Assembly (NCBI RefSeq): GCF_002128425.1
Contig: NZ_NESS01000001.1
Coordinates: 248,001-312,000, forward strand
Source of the DNA: Gottfriedia acidiceleris
GTDB lineage: Bacteria; Bacillota; Bacilli; Bacillales; Bacillaceae_G
Direction: 5' to 3'
DNA: 64,000 nt
Positions 36,233 through 44,281 of this stretch are shown here, in pieces (the stretch's first letter is position 1; each line of letters starts with the position of its first letter). The notes under the pieces are model-generated. The model did no database searches, was not told where the DNA came from, and saw only the letters and a list, made by a program, of their open reading frames with translations. A program made the translations under genes and the position numbers.

Positions 36233-37110
36233 TTTAATAATTCAATTTGTTTTTTTATGATTTGACCGATCGATTTTGCAGTTTCTTCATTATTTCCATA
36301 AATAGTTGAATGTGTGTAGCCTTCTAATGTTTGACGGTTACCTTGATTCGTTGTTTTACAATATTCATTATGATATTTTTCAACTTTATGTAGTAATTCC
36401 TTTTTTTTCTTCAGGTTAAGCTGTAAGCCACTTTGATTAGAGGCTGTTAATACAAGTAAAGGAATATTCATTTTTATTTTCAATGAGTCCTCTATCCGTA
36501 AGTTACTATAATTTAAATTTTTCCATTCACTGACAACAGTCTTCCAATGCATATAGCTCTTAATGGAGCTAATAATTTCGAACTGATTATCTGGAGCAGT
36601 TTTTATTATTTTATTAATTAGTTTATTTGGAATTGCCTTAGTAAGATTAAATTGATTCGCTCTCTTCATCATTAACGCAAATTGATATAGTAATTTATCA
36701 TATAATTTCTGCTCATGATCCTCTAATGTCGGATGTGTAGGATCGAGTAAAATCATTGATTGAATAGCATTCGGAAAAAGCCGAGATAATTGGAATACAA
36801 TATATGCCCCTAGAGAATGTCCTACAGCAATTAATGGATTTTTAACTTTTAATGCTAATAAAACATCGTAGCATTCAAAAGCTTGTTGCTCTGTTGACCG
36901 TTCTGACGTCCATATTCCACTTTTTCCATAACCTAAGCGATCGTATGTTATAACTTTTGCATATTTACTCAATTCTTCTTGTAAATACTTCCATTGATGA
37001 AGAGTATGCATCATTCCACATTCTAAAAGAACTGTAACTTTGCCCTCTCCTTTTACTCGAACGTGATATGTGCCAAGTTCACCAGAAACAAACAATATTC
37101 TCACCTTCAT
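36229..37110 (-). CDS. Alpha/beta hydrolase
   Basis: About 290 residues of the alpha/beta hydrolase fold. Oxyanion region LLECGMMHTLHQW, VITYDRLGYGKSG, nucleophile elbow AVGHSLGAYIVF (Ser ~99), acid and His near the C-terminus (GYTHSTIYG). Substrate unknown. The start is uncertain: ATG at 37110 has no good ribosome site, while TTG at 37095 has AAGGTGA just before it. A longer linker from 135 to 230 forms a helical cap. Unlinked functionally to its neighbours. Confidence 0.8.
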   Translation of the reverse strand: MKVRILFVSGELGTYHVRVKGEGKVTVLLECGMMHTLHQWKYLQEELSKYAKVITYDRLGYGKSGIWTSERSTEQQAFECYDVLLALKVKNPLIAVGHSLGAYIVFQLSRLFPNAIQSMILLDPTHPTLEDHEQKLYDKLLYQFALMMKRANQFNLTKAIPNKLINKIIKTAPDNQFEIISSIKSYMHWKTVVSEWKNLNYSNLRIEDSLKIKMNIPLLVLTASNQSGLQLNLKKKKELLHKVEKYHNEYCKTTNQGNRQTLEGYTHSTIYGNNEETAKSIGQIIKKQIELLN

Positions 37111-37219
37111 CGTCTTTGATTAGTTGTCTTATTTTATTCATTTTTCCTAATTTCTATTTTATCTTTAATTTATGCTTAATAAAAATGCTGTTTTTCGATA
37201 AATACATTAAGAACGTCAA

Positions 37220-37250
37220 AAAAAAGACGTTAAAAAAATTAACGTCTTTA
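37220..37250. terminator. Terminator of the DUF975 gene
   Basis: AAAGACGTTAA and TTAACGTCTTT flank a 5-base A loop right after the gene. Confidence 0.85.
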
Positions 37251-37263
37251 ATCGTTATAGATT

Positions 37264-37950
37264 TTAAATTGTTTCTTTTTTTCCTTCGTAAGCTTCTTTT
37301 ACTTCTTCATAAAATTGAGCCTGAGAAGCATAAAAGTAAGGAGCTACATAAAACAAAGCAAGACCAAAAGTAATGATAACTAATAGACCCCAACCGATGA
37401 ATGAAAGTCCTAATAAAAAGAATTTCCATTTATATCCATCCATCATTCTTCTACTTAATGTAATCGCATCTAGGGCATTCATTTCTGGATAATCTTTTAA
37501 AATATATCCAACTTGTGAATAAGAGATCCCTTTAATAATTCCAGGAACTATTAGTAAAAGCGTCCATAGTACTGTAAATAAAGTTACTAAAAATCCAACT
37601 ATTATTGCTCTTATAAATTGATGTCCACTTTTAAAATAGTAAAATAAGTCCGATATGCTTTTTTCCTCATCACGAATCAACTTTAAAAAGTAAACAATTA
37701 AACCATATGCCAGTAAAGTATTTAAAATTGCATTAATAATTTCGATTACTGTTTGGATTCCACCAGGGATTAAATCTTGTTGATCCAAATCTAAAAATAT
37801 ACTTCCTGTATAATGATGATTGACTGACCCATTAAGTAACATATAAATAAGTCCTTGTATTACCCCAAAAATTACTAGCGTTAAAATCGCTTTTCCCCAA
37901 TTACCAGATAAACGATTTTTAGCTGTTTTTTTTATTGATGAAATTCTCAT
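37264..37950 (-). CDS. DUF975 family membrane protein
   Basis: 228 residues with six hydrophobic segments. The N-terminus (KKTAKNRLSGNWGKAILTLV) and IPGIIKGISYSQVGYILKDY followed by ALDAITLSRRMMDGYKW are hallmarks of DUF975. Function unknown. GAGGATGAG precedes the ATG. Own terminator. Confidence 0.85.
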   Translation of the reverse strand: MRISSIKKTAKNRLSGNWGKAILTLVIFGVIQGLIYMLLNGSVNHHYTGSIFLDLDQQDLIPGGIQTVIEIINAILNTLLAYGLIVYFLKLIRDEEKSISDLFYYFKSGHQFIRAIIVGFLVTLFTVLWTLLLIVPGIIKGISYSQVGYILKDYPEMNALDAITLSRRMMDGYKWKFFLLGLSFIGWGLLVIITFGLALFYVAPYFYASQAQFYEEVKEAYEGKKETI

Positions 37951-38028
37951 CTACTCATCCTCTCAAAAAAAGTCACTTTATTTTAACATGTTTATTACCA
38001 TATTTTGAGAATTATTTTTAATTTTATT

Positions 38029-38574
38029 TTAATTTTGTTGTAATAATTGTAAATATTGGACTGCAAAACATGTTTTCGCATCATGGATTGAACCTTTTTT
38101 TAGCTCTTCTAGACACTCATCTAATGTTAGCTCAAAAATTTCGACAAATTCATCTTCGTCTAAAGCCGCACTATTTTCTAATTTCTTCAAACCTTTTGCT
38201 ACATATATATGTATATACTCGTCTGCAAATCCTGGTGAGGTATAAAAAGATTGTATGTGTTCCCACTCAGCTGCTTCATATCCAGTCTCTTCTTCTAGCT
38301 CTCGTTTAGCCGTTACAAGTGGCTCTTCGCCTTTTTCTAATTTTCCAGCTGGAATTTCTAAAAGACTTCTTTCTAGTGCTTTTCGATACTGCTCGACAAA
38401 TACGATCTTGCCTTCGTTTGTAATTGGAATAACTGCTACTGCGCCGGGATGCTTTACGATTTCACGTGTACTTGTATTTCCATTCGGTAATTCTACCTGT
38501 TGATGATAAAGAGATATAACTCTTCCTGCGAATATTTTTTCTTCTGCTAGTGTTTTTTCTTCAAATTTTTTCAT
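38029..38574 (-). CDS. nudF: ADP-ribose pyrophosphatase (Nudix hydrolase)
   Basis: 181 residues. Nudix box GKLEKGEEPLVTAKRELEEE-TGYEA is complete (G-x5-E-x7-REUxEExGU). Other family segments: AEEKIFAGRVISLYHQQVEL and VFVEQYRKALERSLLEIPAG. It splits ADP-ribose into AMP and ribose-5-phosphate. ATG at 38574 is preferred, with AAGGTGATG upstream. Same position as B. subtilis nudF (yqkG), next to mciZ and the yqkF-type reductase. Confidence 0.93.
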   Translation of the reverse strand: MKKFEEKTLAEEKIFAGRVISLYHQQVELPNGNTSTREIVKHPGAVAVIPITNEGKIVFVEQYRKALERSLLEIPAGKLEKGEEPLVTAKRELEEETGYEAAEWEHIQSFYTSPGFADEYIHIYVAKGLKKLENSAALDEDEFVEIFELTLDECLEELKKGSIHDAKTCFAVQYLQLLQQN

Positions 38575-38664
38575 TTTTTTCATCACCTTGTTCTAATTAA
38601 TATGGTTGTCACATACATTTTATCATTTATTTCATTAAAATACTTTCTGAAATGAGGTAGTCTG

Positions 38665-38814
38665 ATGAAAATGTGTATGACGGAAAACTCTGTTGTCCTT
38701 GTAGGCTCCAAAACAGAAATTTTAAAAAGCCTTGAAGTTATTAGTATGCAATATAAAACCGTCCAAGAATGGATTCAAAACTCTAATGGCAAGTTTCTCT
38801 ATGTTGTAAAATAA
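38665..38814 (+). CDS. mciZ: Mother-cell inhibitor of FtsZ, MciZ
   Basis: A 49-codon gene. The protein starts MKMCMTENSVVLVGSKTEIL and continues to YKTVQEWIQ; as I recall it, B. subtilis MciZ (40 residues) has the same VVLVG...EI...L...Y..V..WI pattern. MciZ caps FtsZ filaments in the mother cell after asymmetric division and blocks a second septum. GAGGTAG lies 7 bases before the ATG. CATACATT at 38612-38619 resembles a sigma-E -10 element at a suitable distance, but no good -35 was found. It is divergent from nudF. The C-terminus is about nine residues longer than in B. subtilis. Confidence 0.85.
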   Translation: MKMCMTENSVVLVGSKTEILKSLEVISMQYKTVQEWIQNSNGKFLYVVK

Positions 38815-38851
38815 TTCTGTTTTCCCTACAATTAAATTTGGAGGGATTTAT

Positions 38852-39763
38852 ATGAAAAAACGTAAGATTGGTTCTACTTTATTAGAAATATCCGAAATTG
38901 GTTTAGGTTGTATGTCTCTTGGGACTGAAGAGAATGAGGCGATTTCAACAATTCATGCTGCAATCGATGCTGGAATTAATTACTTTGATACTGCTGATTT
39001 ATATGATTTCGGTAAAAATGAAGAAATCGTTGGAAAAGCTTTAAAAGGTCGTAGAGATCAAGTGATTATTGCAACGAAGGTCGGAAACCGTTGGAATAAC
39101 TCAAACGATAATAAATGGTATTGGGATCCATCAAGAGCATATATTAAAGAAGCTGTGAAAGACAGTTTACGTAGATTAAAAACAGACTATATTGATTATT
39201 ACCAACTTCACGGTGGAACAATCGAGGATCAATACGAAGAAACTGTTTGTACTTTTGATGAACTAGTAAAAGAAGGCTTAATTCGCCATTATGGAATCTC
39301 TTCAATTCGTCCGAATGTTATTAATCGATTTGTAAATGATTCATCTATACAAGGTGTTATGATGCAATATAATGTTCTAGAGCGTAGACCTGAAGAATTC
39401 TTTCCGCTTTTCGAAAAAAATAATATTTCTGTCATTGCACGTGGTTCCGTAGCAAAAGGACTATTAACAAGCAAATGGGAAAAAAAATTATCTAATAAGG
39501 GTTATATGTCATATTCAGAACATGAATGTAACGAAACAATTCACAAACTTAGCAGGCTTCTTGATGAAGAACAATCTTTACATAGTTTAGCTTTACAATA
39601 TGTTCTTTCTCATAAAGTAGTTTCATCATTAGCGGTTGGAGCTAGAAATAAGGAACAATTATTAGAGAATATTAACGCTTATTTTGCAAAACCATTAAAT
39701 TCACAACAAATTGCCCAAATAAAAGAAATTTCACATCTTACGAATTATGAGGAACATCGTTAA
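38852..39763 (+). CDS. yqkF: Aldo/keto reductase, YqkF-like
   Basis: 303 residues, (beta/alpha)8 NADPH-dependent oxidoreductase. The catalytic tetrad is seen as Asp and Tyr in FDTADLYDFGKNEE, Lys in IATKVGNRW and His in YYQLHGGT. The C-terminal cofactor region is SLAVGARNKEQLLENI. GGAGGG lies 7 bases before the ATG. It follows mciZ by 37 bases and has the B. subtilis yqkF position. Substrate unknown. Confidence 0.88.
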   Translation: MKKRKIGSTLLEISEIGLGCMSLGTEENEAISTIHAAIDAGINYFDTADLYDFGKNEEIVGKALKGRRDQVIIATKVGNRWNNSNDNKWYWDPSRAYIKEAVKDSLRRLKTDYIDYYQLHGGTIEDQYEETVCTFDELVKEGLIRHYGISSIRPNVINRFVNDSSIQGVMMQYNVLERRPEEFFPLFEKNNISVIARGSVAKGLLTSKWEKKLSNKGYMSYSEHECNETIHKLSRLLDEEQSLHSLALQYVLSHKVVSSLAVGARNKEQLLENINAYFAKPLNSQQIAQIKEISHLTNYEEHR

Positions 39764-39766
39764 GCC

Positions 39767-39795
39767 ACTCCTTCCTTTGGAAGGAGTCTTATTTC
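39767..39795 (+). terminator. Terminator of the aldo/keto reductase gene
   Basis: ACTCCTTCC and GGAAGGAGT flank a TTT loop, followed by CTTATTTC; also read into by the convergent gene. Confidence 0.85.
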
Positions 39796-40286
39796 TTCCA
39801 TTTACTTGCTTTTCTATCAATTTCATCTAAAAATTCTTTTCGACCTCTTTTATATTCTGATTTGTTTTTAGCAAGTTCTTTTTTTAATTTTATATATTCC
39901 ATTGCTTGATCAGTATGCGCGATCATATATTCCCTAAATACAATATTTCGTTCAACCGCAGCATTTCCTTTTGCATATACTTGAATATGAAAACTACAAT
40001 AATCATCACATTTTACAAAAAATCTTCTGTCTTGCTTAGATTGATCCCCCATTTGTTCGTAACCTAACGTTTTTAGTACATCACTATATTCATCAAACTT
40101 TTTTAAACATTCTACTACAATCATTAAATCAATAATTGGCATCGCAAACATATTCGGAATTGAAGTACTCCCTATATGGTAAATCGCTGCTTTCTCTGGT
40201 AATAATAGATCAATTGCCTTTTTTTCTGACTGAAAATCCTCTTCCCAGGAAGTACGATAAGGTACAATTTTAATATTCTTTTCCAT
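39789..40286 (-). CDS. GrpB family protein (nucleotidyltransferase-like fold)
   Basis: 165 residues. The GrpB/DUF1948 pattern is visible: IVPYRTSWEEDFQSEKKAI, IYHIGSTSIPNMFAMPIIDL (the GSTS and P-x-x-D pair of the nucleotidyltransferase fold), and LKKELAKNKSEYKRGRKEFL. Function not established. ATG at 40286 with TAGGTG upstream. A short open frame with a good ribosome site overlaps its start from the upstream side. Confidence 0.85.
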   Translation of the reverse strand: MEKNIKIVPYRTSWEEDFQSEKKAIDLLLPEKAAIYHIGSTSIPNMFAMPIIDLMIVVECLKKFDEYSDVLKTLGYEQMGDQSKQDRRFFVKCDDYCSFHIQVYAKGNAAVERNIVFREYMIAHTDQAMEYIKLKKELAKNKSEYKRGRKEFLDEIDRKASKWKK

Positions 40287-40404
40287 TGTGAACACCTACA
40301 CTTTTTTTCATTAACTTCCTTTTTATAGCATTCGTTAAAGGACACTTAATTATTGAAAAAGATATTTGGGGTAATAGAGTTTGAAAATAGACTTTTTCTC
40401 TCAT
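40270..40404 (-). CDS. Possible short upstream peptide overlapping the grpB-like start
   Basis: A 44-codon frame beginning MREKVYFQTLLPQISFSIIK, with AGGAGAA 5 bases before its ATG, ending inside the first codons of the GrpB-like gene in another register. It may be a leader peptide or chance. No family recognised. Confidence 0.25.
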   Translation of the reverse strand: MREKVYFQTLLPQISFSIIKCPLTNAIKRKLMKKSVGVHNGKEY

Positions 40405-40580
40405 GACATTTCTCCTATTTCCTAATCCCTAAATTCAAACTAATCCAAATTATACCCCCTAATCCCATTTACCCTATTCACACTAAAAATGTTCAAAAAT
40501 CATTATTAAATACTAAATTAAATTTTGGTTAAAATACTCACAATTTCTTCTTTAATTGGTTTCTTTGAATTATAATTATT

Positions 40581-40611
40581 TTAGTTACTAAGATATTTAG
40601 TTACGTTAACT
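40581..40611 (+). promoter_or_regulatory. Probable MarR operator before the drug-exporter operon
   Basis: Two TTAGTTAC copies 16 bases apart (40581-40588, 40597-40604) and an AGTTA-CGT-TAACT palindrome (40599-40611), just downstream of a TATAAT (40571-40576). The layout suits autorepression by the MarR gene. Confidence 0.45.
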
Positions 40612-40647
40612 TTTTTAGTACTGCCTATATATTAAGGAGAGAATGAA

Positions 40648-41124
40648 ATGTCAGAAAACCCGATCGTCCGAAGTGAATTTATTCCGTCTCTAATAATGGA
40701 ATTTAGAAAATTTAGCACTTCAATCGTTCTATTTAATGAAGGGCTTGCCTCTAACCTTCATTTAAATGCGACTGATTTACGATGTCGAGAATTACTTTGC
40801 CACACTGGTCCTATTACAGCTGGAAAGTTAGCTCAATTAACACATCTAACGACAGGTGCTATAACAGGTGTGATTGACCGACTCGAAAAAGTCAATCTCG
40901 TTGAACGAATTCAAGATCCAAATGATCGTAGACGAGTAATTATTCAACCAGTGTATGATCGTGATGATGAATTAGCAGAGCTTTTTAAACCATTATCTGA
41001 CTCTCTTTCTAATATTTTTAACCAGTATGACGATAAAGAGTTAACATTATTATTTAAATTTTGGAATGATATTAATGAGTTAATTCCAAAAGAGACTAAA
41101 GAATTAACTAAGGGGGAAACTTGA
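40648..41124 (+). CDS. MarR-family transcriptional regulator
   Basis: 158 residues; winged helix with LATDLRCRELLCHTGPITAG-type helix pair, recognition region LTHLTTGAITGVIDRLEKVN and wing IQDPNDRRRVIIQPVYD. Its stop codon overlaps the ATG of the exporter gene (TGATG), so the two are coupled. Probable local repressor of the exporter, released by toxic compounds. AAGGAGAG upstream of the ATG. Confidence 0.9.
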   Translation: MSENPIVRSEFIPSLIMEFRKFSTSIVLFNEGLASNLHLNATDLRCRELLCHTGPITAGKLAQLTHLTTGAITGVIDRLEKVNLVERIQDPNDRRRVIIQPVYDRDDELAELFKPLSDSLSNIFNQYDDKELTLLFKFWNDINELIPKETKELTKGET

Positions 41125-42641
41125 TGGTTTCAAAAGAAAGCAAGGTTGGCTTTGTCGTAGCAGGTCTATTATTAGGAATGCTGATGGCGGCTATGGATAA
41201 CACAATTGTTTCAGCTTCAATGCCGACAATTGTTGGAGAACTAGGTGGTTTAGACCAATTTATTTGGGTAACCTCAGCCTATTTGGTTGCTACAATGGCG
41301 AGTATGCCGATATTTGGTAAGTTATCAGATATGTATGGACGTAAACGATTTTATTTATTAGGACTTTTAATTTTCTTAATTGGTTCTGCATTATGTGGAA
41401 CAGCAAACAGTATCGTTCAATTAAGTGTTTATCGTGCGATTCAAGGAATTGGTGGAGGTTCACTAATGCCAATTGCCTTTACAATTATTTTTGATATTTT
41501 CCCACCTGAAAAACGTGGAAAAATGACTGGTTTATTTGGTGCAGTTTTTGGTCTTTCTAGTGTATTTGGGCCACTTTTAGGAGCATATATTACTGATCAA
41601 ATTGATTGGCGTTGGATTTTCTACATTAACTTACCTTTAGGTATTATTTCCTTATATTTAATTTCTCAGTTTTATAAAGAAAATCTGCAGCTTAGAAAGC
41701 TTAAGATTGACTGGTTTGGTGCAATTACACTTGTTGGTTCAGTTGTCAGTTTAATGTTTGCGCTTGAACTTGGTGGAAATGAATATGATTGGAATTCTGG
41801 TCAAATTATTTCCTTATTTGCAATCTTTGCAGTACTGTTTATCGCATTTATTCTAATTGAAAGAAAAGTCGAAGAGCCAATTATTTCATTTAGCTTATTT
41901 AAAAAGCAACTATTTGCGGCAACTCAAGGTGTTGCATTTTTCTACGGTTCTGCTTTTATTATTACGACTGTATTAATCCCACTTTTTGTTCAATCAGTTT
42001 ATGGTGGTACAGCTACAAATTCTGGTATCATTCTTATTCCAATGATGCTTGGTTCAGTTGTAGGTAGCCAAGTTGCAGGTCAATCAGTACGTAGATTTAG
42101 TTATCGAAGTATTATGTTAGTTTCAGTTGTTTTATTCTTTATTGGAATGTATTTATTAAGCACATTAGATACAAATACAGCCAGGTCAACAGTAACGTTT
42201 TACATGATTATCGCTGGTCTTGGAATGGGTTGTTCCTTCTCATTATTAAGTATGGCAACTCAACATAAAATCGAACCACAAAAACGAGGTATCGCTACTT
42301 CAACAAATACGTTCTTTAGAACATTAGGTATGACAATTGGTGTAACGATTTTTGGTACAATTCAAAACCACGTTTTTAAAGATAAATTAAGTGATTTACT
42401 AGGTAATTTAGGTGCATTTGGCGGAAAAATTGACTCACGTGCATTATTATCCGCTGATGCAAGAGCTAAAATTCCACCAGAAGTACTTCATAAAATCTCT
42501 GAAGCAATGGCACATTCTGTTGCAACTACTTTTAAATGGACACTAATTCCGATTACTTTAGGATTTATCGCGATTATATTAATGGGTAAAGAAAAGTTAA
42601 CTTTTGAAGTAAAAGAAAATAGAGCGAAAAAGGCGCAATAA
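41124..42641 (+). CDS. DHA2-family (EmrB/QacA type) multidrug MFS transporter
   Basis: 505 residues, 14 membrane helices. Motif A appears as FGKLSDMYGRKRFYLLG, motif D1 as AAMDNTIVSASMPTIVGELG, motif C as VFGLSSVFGPLLGAYI. Asp in the first helix (MDNTIVS) is the proton/drug residue of DHA2 exporters. Proton-driven efflux of hydrophobic or cationic compounds is expected. The ATG follows AGGGGGAAACT. A strong terminator closes the two-gene operon. Confidence 0.92.
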   Translation: MVSKESKVGFVVAGLLLGMLMAAMDNTIVSASMPTIVGELGGLDQFIWVTSAYLVATMASMPIFGKLSDMYGRKRFYLLGLLIFLIGSALCGTANSIVQLSVYRAIQGIGGGSLMPIAFTIIFDIFPPEKRGKMTGLFGAVFGLSSVFGPLLGAYITDQIDWRWIFYINLPLGIISLYLISQFYKENLQLRKLKIDWFGAITLVGSVVSLMFALELGGNEYDWNSGQIISLFAIFAVLFIAFILIERKVEEPIISFSLFKKQLFAATQGVAFFYGSAFIITTVLIPLFVQSVYGGTATNSGIILIPMMLGSVVGSQVAGQSVRRFSYRSIMLVSVVLFFIGMYLLSTLDTNTARSTVTFYMIIAGLGMGCSFSLLSMATQHKIEPQKRGIATSTNTFFRTLGMTIGVTIFGTIQNHVFKDKLSDLLGNLGAFGGKIDSRALLSADARAKIPPEVLHKISEAMAHSVATTFKWTLIPITLGFIAIILMGKEKLTFEVKENRAKKAQ

Positions 42642-42687
42642 AAATAAGCCAAATCCGATTTAAGTTGGATTTGGCTTATTTTTTTCT
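42642..42687. terminator. Terminator of the MarR-MFS operon
   Basis: AAATAAGCCAAATCC and GGATTTGGCTTATTT are perfect complements with a 10-base loop and a T tail. Confidence 0.95.
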
Positions 42688-42815
42688 TTAAAAAACTAAT
42701 TATTTTTACATTTTTCAACATTTATTTACTTTTATTTATTATTTTAATCATTCGAACTTTAAATTTGTCATCTATTCTTATAGAGTAATAGATTTATATG
42801 AGGAGATGATCAAAA

Positions 42816-43895
42816 ATGAATGGGAAAAAATTAATTTTAGCAGCAATGACATCACTAATGGTATATTCAGGAGTTAGTCAAGTTTCAGCACAAACACTTT
42901 CTGAGAACAAGAATTCGCTAAAGTCATTTGGTCCAAAAGGATTTGACCTTCAAGCGCACCGTGGAGGACTAGGACTTACAGTTGAGTCAACTTTAGCTTC
43001 ATTCTCTCATGCACTTGAACTCGGCGTAAGTACTCTTGAGCTAGATGTACAAATAACTGAGGATCATCAAGCTGTCATTACACACGACCGTAAGATTACA
43101 GGTAACAAATGCTCTGACACTAAACCAGCATTCGTTGGCGATACTGAGTACCCATACGTTGGCAAATACATAAAAGATTTAACGCTAGCTCAAGTAAGGA
43201 CGCTTGATTGTGGTTCAAAAGGTCTACCTCAATTCCCTGGTCAGCAACTGAGTCCCGGTGCTCACATGCCACTATTAACTGAAATATTTGATCTTGTAAA
43301 GCAATACAAAGCTAAAAAAGTGTGGATGAATATTGAAACAAAAGTAGAAGCTGGAGCACCTGAACAGACAGCTCCTCGCGAGGAATTCGTTCAAATTGTT
43401 GCCAAACAAGTTCGTGAAGCCGGCATGCTAAACCAAGTGTCAATCCAAAGTTTTGACTGGGGTGCGCTCAAGCGTATGCATGAAGTTGAACCTCGATTAC
43501 CTCTTGTTGCGCTAACGAACGGACCTGAATTTCTACAACCTGGCAAACCCGGTAAATCCCCTTGGTTAGGTGGAATTGATATTGATGACTTTGATGGGAA
43601 TCTCGTTGCTGCTGCTCATTCATTAGGCGTAGACGCAATCTCTCCAGTACATGGTTTCCCACAAGATGGCAAAATAACTGACGCGAACTATTCGCCTTAT
43701 ATTACTAAAAGTATGGTTCAAGAAGCTCACCAGTTTGGTATGAAAGTTATTCCATGGACAGTTGACGACCAATCAACTATGCAAAAGTTGATTGATGATG
43801 GAGTTGATGGAATCATTACTGATTACCCTGACCGACTACGTGATGTGATGACTCAGAATCATTTTAAGTTACCTAAAAGCTACTCTGATAAGTAA
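42816..43895 (+). CDS. Secreted glycerophosphodiester phosphodiesterase
   Basis: 359 residues. Signal peptide MNGKKLILAAMTSLMVYSGV with cleavage after VSA. GDPD domain: HRGGLGLTVESTLASF (catalytic His-Arg), ELDVQITEDHQAVITHDRKI (Glu-Leu-Asp metal ligands and His), and IPWTVDDQSTMQKLIDDGVD-type end. It hydrolyses deacylated phospholipids to glycerol-3-phosphate and an alcohol outside the cell. GAGGAGATGA precedes the ATG. Its bases are visibly richer in G and C than the neighbours, and its type with a long insertion (CSDTKPAFVGDTEYPYVG) is more common in Gram-negatives, so transfer is possible. Confidence 0.9.
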   Translation: MNGKKLILAAMTSLMVYSGVSQVSAQTLSENKNSLKSFGPKGFDLQAHRGGLGLTVESTLASFSHALELGVSTLELDVQITEDHQAVITHDRKITGNKCSDTKPAFVGDTEYPYVGKYIKDLTLAQVRTLDCGSKGLPQFPGQQLSPGAHMPLLTEIFDLVKQYKAKKVWMNIETKVEAGAPEQTAPREEFVQIVAKQVREAGMLNQVSIQSFDWGALKRMHEVEPRLPLVALTNGPEFLQPGKPGKSPWLGGIDIDDFDGNLVAAAHSLGVDAISPVHGFPQDGKITDANYSPYITKSMVQEAHQFGMKVIPWTVDDQSTMQKLIDDGVDGIITDYPDRLRDVMTQNHFKLPKSYSDK

Positions 43896-43989
43896 TCCAC
43901 GGATTTCTTATAAATACTCTATTAATCTCTCAATATACAATTTGTGATAATATTTAAAGAAATTCTCATATAAAAAATAAATTCCTGTT

Positions 43990-44060
43990 AGAACTAAAGG
44001 CTGTCTATTTAGACAGCCTTTAGTGAATCAAATACAACTAAAACCTGCTTTAGTTGTATA
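43990..44060. terminator. Two consecutive hairpins after the glycerophosphodiesterase gene
   Basis: First, CTAAAGGCTGTCTA/TAGACAGCCTTTAG (43993-44023), nearly loopless; second, ATACAACTAAA/TTTAGTTGTAT (44032-44059). Neither has a clean T tail. They probably separate the gene from hcp. Confidence 0.55.
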
Positions 44061-44209
44061 GAATAGTCTGAGTTATATTCGTCCTCAAACTATCCCCTCC
44101 TACCTTTTTTCTTAAATAATCAAATTCCATCATAATTAAACTAATGTAAAAGTTTGTTCAATAAAATAGTTAAGTATTCAACCATAGATCAATTTCCTTA
44201 GAAATATCC

Positions 44210-44225
44210 TGTGATTTAAGTCACA
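44210..44225 (+). promoter_or_regulatory. FNR box of hcp
   Basis: TGTGATTTAAGTCACA, a perfect TGTGA-N6-TCACA site. A TATAAT -10 lies at 44247-44252, so the box is centred at about -41.5, the class II activating position. Confidence 0.9.
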
Positions 44226-44281
44226 AATAATGATTATATCCTGCCCTATAATAAGGTTAGTAAAAGTTAGGGGGATGAATG

